In this document: piece after piece, positions 35,090 through 64,000 of the stretch
Position numbering within the stretch: position 1 is the stretch's first letter
Layout of the letters: each line of letters opens with the position of its first letter
Assembly (NCBI GenBank): GCA_949361645.1
Contig: OX442430.1
Span: forward strand, 3,862,249-3,926,248
DNA: 64,000 nucleotides
Direction of reading: 5' to 3'
Origin: Spongilla lacustris
Taxonomy: Eukaryota > Porifera > Demospongiae > Spongillida > Spongillidae
Notes under the pieces: model-generated
What the model saw: only the letters and a program-made list of their open reading frames with translations
Told to the model about the DNA's origin: nothing
Database searches by the model: none
Program-made: the position numbers and the translations under genes

Positions 35090-36660
35090 CGTTACCCCCT
35101 ACTCAGGCTGCGTCCTCCGAGCCTGCAACCATGCACCTCCCCCACAACGATACCGGATACCGACCAACAAACACGAATCACACAGCATCCACTAACCGTC
35201 ATTGACCAACCAATTCCAACCCTACAACCCGTACCAACAAGCGTCCCTACAGTTACAATACAAACCTCGCCCCTCTAGTCCATCACCATACCCCAAGACC
35301 TGAAAACAACTCAGACTCCGTTCTCTGAACACGCTACCACCTACCCTCCAACCATACTGGATACAGACCAACAAATACGAATCTCACTGTCGCAGCCTCT
35401 ACCAGCAAACACGTCTCCTCCCATGATCCCGTCCCCAGACCACACTTCAACCCACAACCCGCCCCCAGACCCAGCTCTACCAACACAATTCAAACCCAAA
35501 CAACCCCACCAACACCAACACAGGCATCAATGACCCCAGCCACAACCCCACATACCCAAAACCGCCCTTCACACTAGGCACAAAACAAAACAAAATCACA
35601 ACAGCAATCACAGACAAAAAATGGGATACAGTACTACAGAAATACACCCAAATCAGAAAATTTTACGAACTGGTCCTACACCACGCCACATTCAATGAAG
35701 AATGGTTAGAAGAAGGCTGCTTCCCTCTGGGAAGTAGGGCATATGCCACTTGTGCAACCCTTGGAGCTGACGACCACCTGAGGAATGAATAGACCACAAT
35801 CCTAAAAAGAGCTAGCATGGAGATAACGGCAGCCAATGTGCACCACCTGAAAAAACTCTCCGACACCACAGCTAAACAGCTCACTGAAATGGAGACAGCC
35901 GTGGACAACAAAACAGACATTACCACATACAATATATGGGTATCCACATGGCAAAGCACAAATAACAGCATGCAAAGGTTACATGACGACCTCGTAAGGG
36001 GAAACAAAAAAAAAGATTACAAAAACAAAAACTGGCACATAGAAACAACCGAATCTACACCGAGAAAATTTCTAAGAGTCAAGCCACTGCCCATTCCACT
36101 CAACAGCCCCCAACCACAACCTCCCCCAATGCCACCACATACAAACCTTCTCAGTCAACCACATCCTACCCCCCCCCTACACCTCGTCCAAACCCAAAAC
36201 CCAAGAAATCTACCCCAACACCACTTATCCTCATGACCACAAATGAAAAACAGAATAACAGCCCCTCCTCACCACAGCACCCAACGCAAACAAACACAAC
36301 AAACAAACACTAATGGAACACCCCACAACAACCAGCAACCCATCATGATGCTCACCACACGGCGCCCACCCCTACTCAGGGATCCAACCCCCAGCCATTA
36401 CCTACCACAATCACAACAAGCCCAACAAACAACCACACACCATACGACGACAACAAGGACCCTCTTCCTTGGGAACAGGAATGAAGAGGGAGTTAAGGAA
36501 GGATGGTACATATAGCAATGAGATAAACCTTAATTAGCAAGCTCTGCTGGTGTGTTATGGTTGCCGACAATAACACCCCATCTTATTGTGTGGTGGTAGC
36601 GACAAGAAGAGTGCAAGCCTCAATGGATAAGAACATGGATGCATGTGTGCTTCAAAAAAA
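35090..36660 (+). mobile_element. C-rich, A-tailed retroelement-like block of unknown family
   Basis: Base composition changes sharply at 35090 to C- and A-rich. An ORF reads from about 35562 (KPPFTLGTKQNKITTAIT, KKWDTVLQKYTQIRKFYEL, WLEEGCFPLGSRAYATCATL) through a TAG at about 35790 and on to 36236, ending in a Pro/Gln/His-rich tail. A second short frame runs 36243-36515. About 130 bases of untranslated-looking sequence and a run of A (36653-36663) follow. The helical domain plus proline-rich tail and terminal A run suggest the first ORF of a retroelement. I do not recognise the family. Confidence 0.45.
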
Positions 36661-36663
36661 AAA

Positions 36664-37510
36664 GGGTAAGAGAGGGCTTAATAATTAGTACCAGCATAAC
36701 TCATTGCCTTCTTTCTAATTTAAGCCATTTGTTACAACCCCCCTCTCCCCCCACGTGGCACCCCCAGATTAACAATGGGTATGTGTTTGATTTTTTAAAT
36801 ACAGTTTCAGGGCAGTGATGCCATCATCATTAATACAATTCTTGCAATGAAATTTATTGAGTGAGAGGATCATATCTCACACACCCTGATATCTTCCCAC
36901 CCCCAAATACACATGCCTTCGTTTTGTTTCTCGATCATTCATCTCTCTTACTATTACAATCAGTTACATACGGGATGTTTTATCACTGAAAGAGTGCCAG
37001 ATGATGTGGCTCTCCGGATCATTGCTGGGCCAATTGCACTCATCTCTTGTGCAATAATCAATAGCAGGCCTGGTTACACCTTGTTGATTATTTTTAAAGT
37101 AACACCCACAACTGCTACATCAAATACAACATCTACATAGCAGTACCTTTTAATTTATAACTCAACATGTCAGTAAGAATAGGATTCACCTATCAGCGCA
37201 CTGCAGCAAACATCTTAGGAAATGCTACAGTAGCTAGCTACATATTGAAGGAGAGTGAGAATAAAGAGGGAGGAGAGACATTACTACATACATGTAAGTA
37301 CACTTAGCTATAGGTTAAAATGAAATGACCATCCCCTGGGATATATTCCCTATACATGTACATAATAAAATAAAGGAATAGCCCATTGCTACATGTGCAG
37401 CCATTTCTTGAGCTAGCGGCATGACTGAAACCTGCAAATTTGATCTCTAGTTATCGTCAAATGCACATCGGTTCACTTACACCCAGATACCAGTTAAATG
37501 ACTCCAATTA
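36664..37510. other. Intergenic sequence, nothing recognised
   Basis: Downstream of the IRE1 gene. A 75-codon frame at 36913-37140 shows no family resemblance and I do not call it. No repeats of the neighbouring families seen. Confidence 0.5.
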
Positions 37511-37513
37511 GTT

Positions 37514-37519
37514 TTTATT
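37514..37519 (-). terminator. Candidate polyadenylation signal of the IRE1 gene
   Basis: AATAAA on the minus strand, about 120 bases beyond the IRE1 stop codon. Correct distance and strand for a 3' end signal, but a six-base match in AT-rich DNA is weak evidence. Confidence 0.45.
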
Positions 37520-37638
37520 CATATCATTTTACACACATGCCGTTCATTTATATGCAGTATCTCATCATTTACTAGTCAATGCAATGCATATGAATGAACA
37601 CATCGATGGAACACAAAATTCAGAACAAAAAAAAATTA

Positions 37639-64000
<26,362 letters not shown>

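Overview
The window is eukaryotic, repeat-dominated and AT-rich. The only clearly host-like gene I recognise is a multi-exon IRE1/ERN1 homologue (unfolded-protein-response kinase/endoribonuclease) on the minus strand. It has short GT-AG introns and animal-type protein sequence. Together with CsRn1-like Ty3/gypsy, BEL/Pao, CACTA-type and LINE relics, this points to an invertebrate animal. An early-branching marine animal such as a sponge or cnidarian is my best guess, at low confidence.

Layout. 1-12291: a 26-bp minisatellite, split at 2442-6589 by a nearly intact CsRn1-like Ty3/gypsy element (minus strand) with 113-bp LTRs. 12292-35085: a cluster of a ~179-bp AT-rich satellite that changes orientation several times (plus to about 19610, minus to 24745, plus 30690-33380, minus 33660-35085). 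Most units of the first block carry the palindrome TGACGTCA. The cluster is interrupted by 5'-truncated LINE 3' ends (22303-23617, 33385-33657, 34327-34469), a foldback element (24761-25034), a long inverted repeat with >500-bp arms (25092-26505), a gypsy 3' remnant (26557-27060) and a decayed BEL/Pao element with its 3' LTR (27100-30689). 35090-36660: a C-rich, A-tailed retroelement-like block. 37639-64000: the IRE1 gene, running from its last exon at 37639-37833 to a luminal exon that leaves the window at 64000.

The main result is the structure of IRE1. Fourteen exons can be joined with consistent phase and GT-AG borders. The last intron (37834-55376) is 17.5 kb long and separates the catalytic Tyr/Arg/Asn of the RNase domain from its catalytic His. 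Inside that intron, on the opposite strand, lie the remains of a multi-exon CACTA/Tnp2-like transposase gene (39376-53649). That gene was itself split by an ~8-kb A-tailed insertion flanked by 9-bp duplications (44666-52716) and by a TTAA-flanked MITE (52963-53427). The intron also holds two further foldback/MITE insertions, a 33-G homopolymer and a ~1-kb TATG/TGTG tract. A second foldback family occurs four times (40.8, 59.5, 61.6 and 62.3 kb), every copy within introns of IRE1.

No tRNA, rRNA or CRISPR was found. Every translation, splice junction and repeat boundary was worked out by eye from the sequence; no database search was run.
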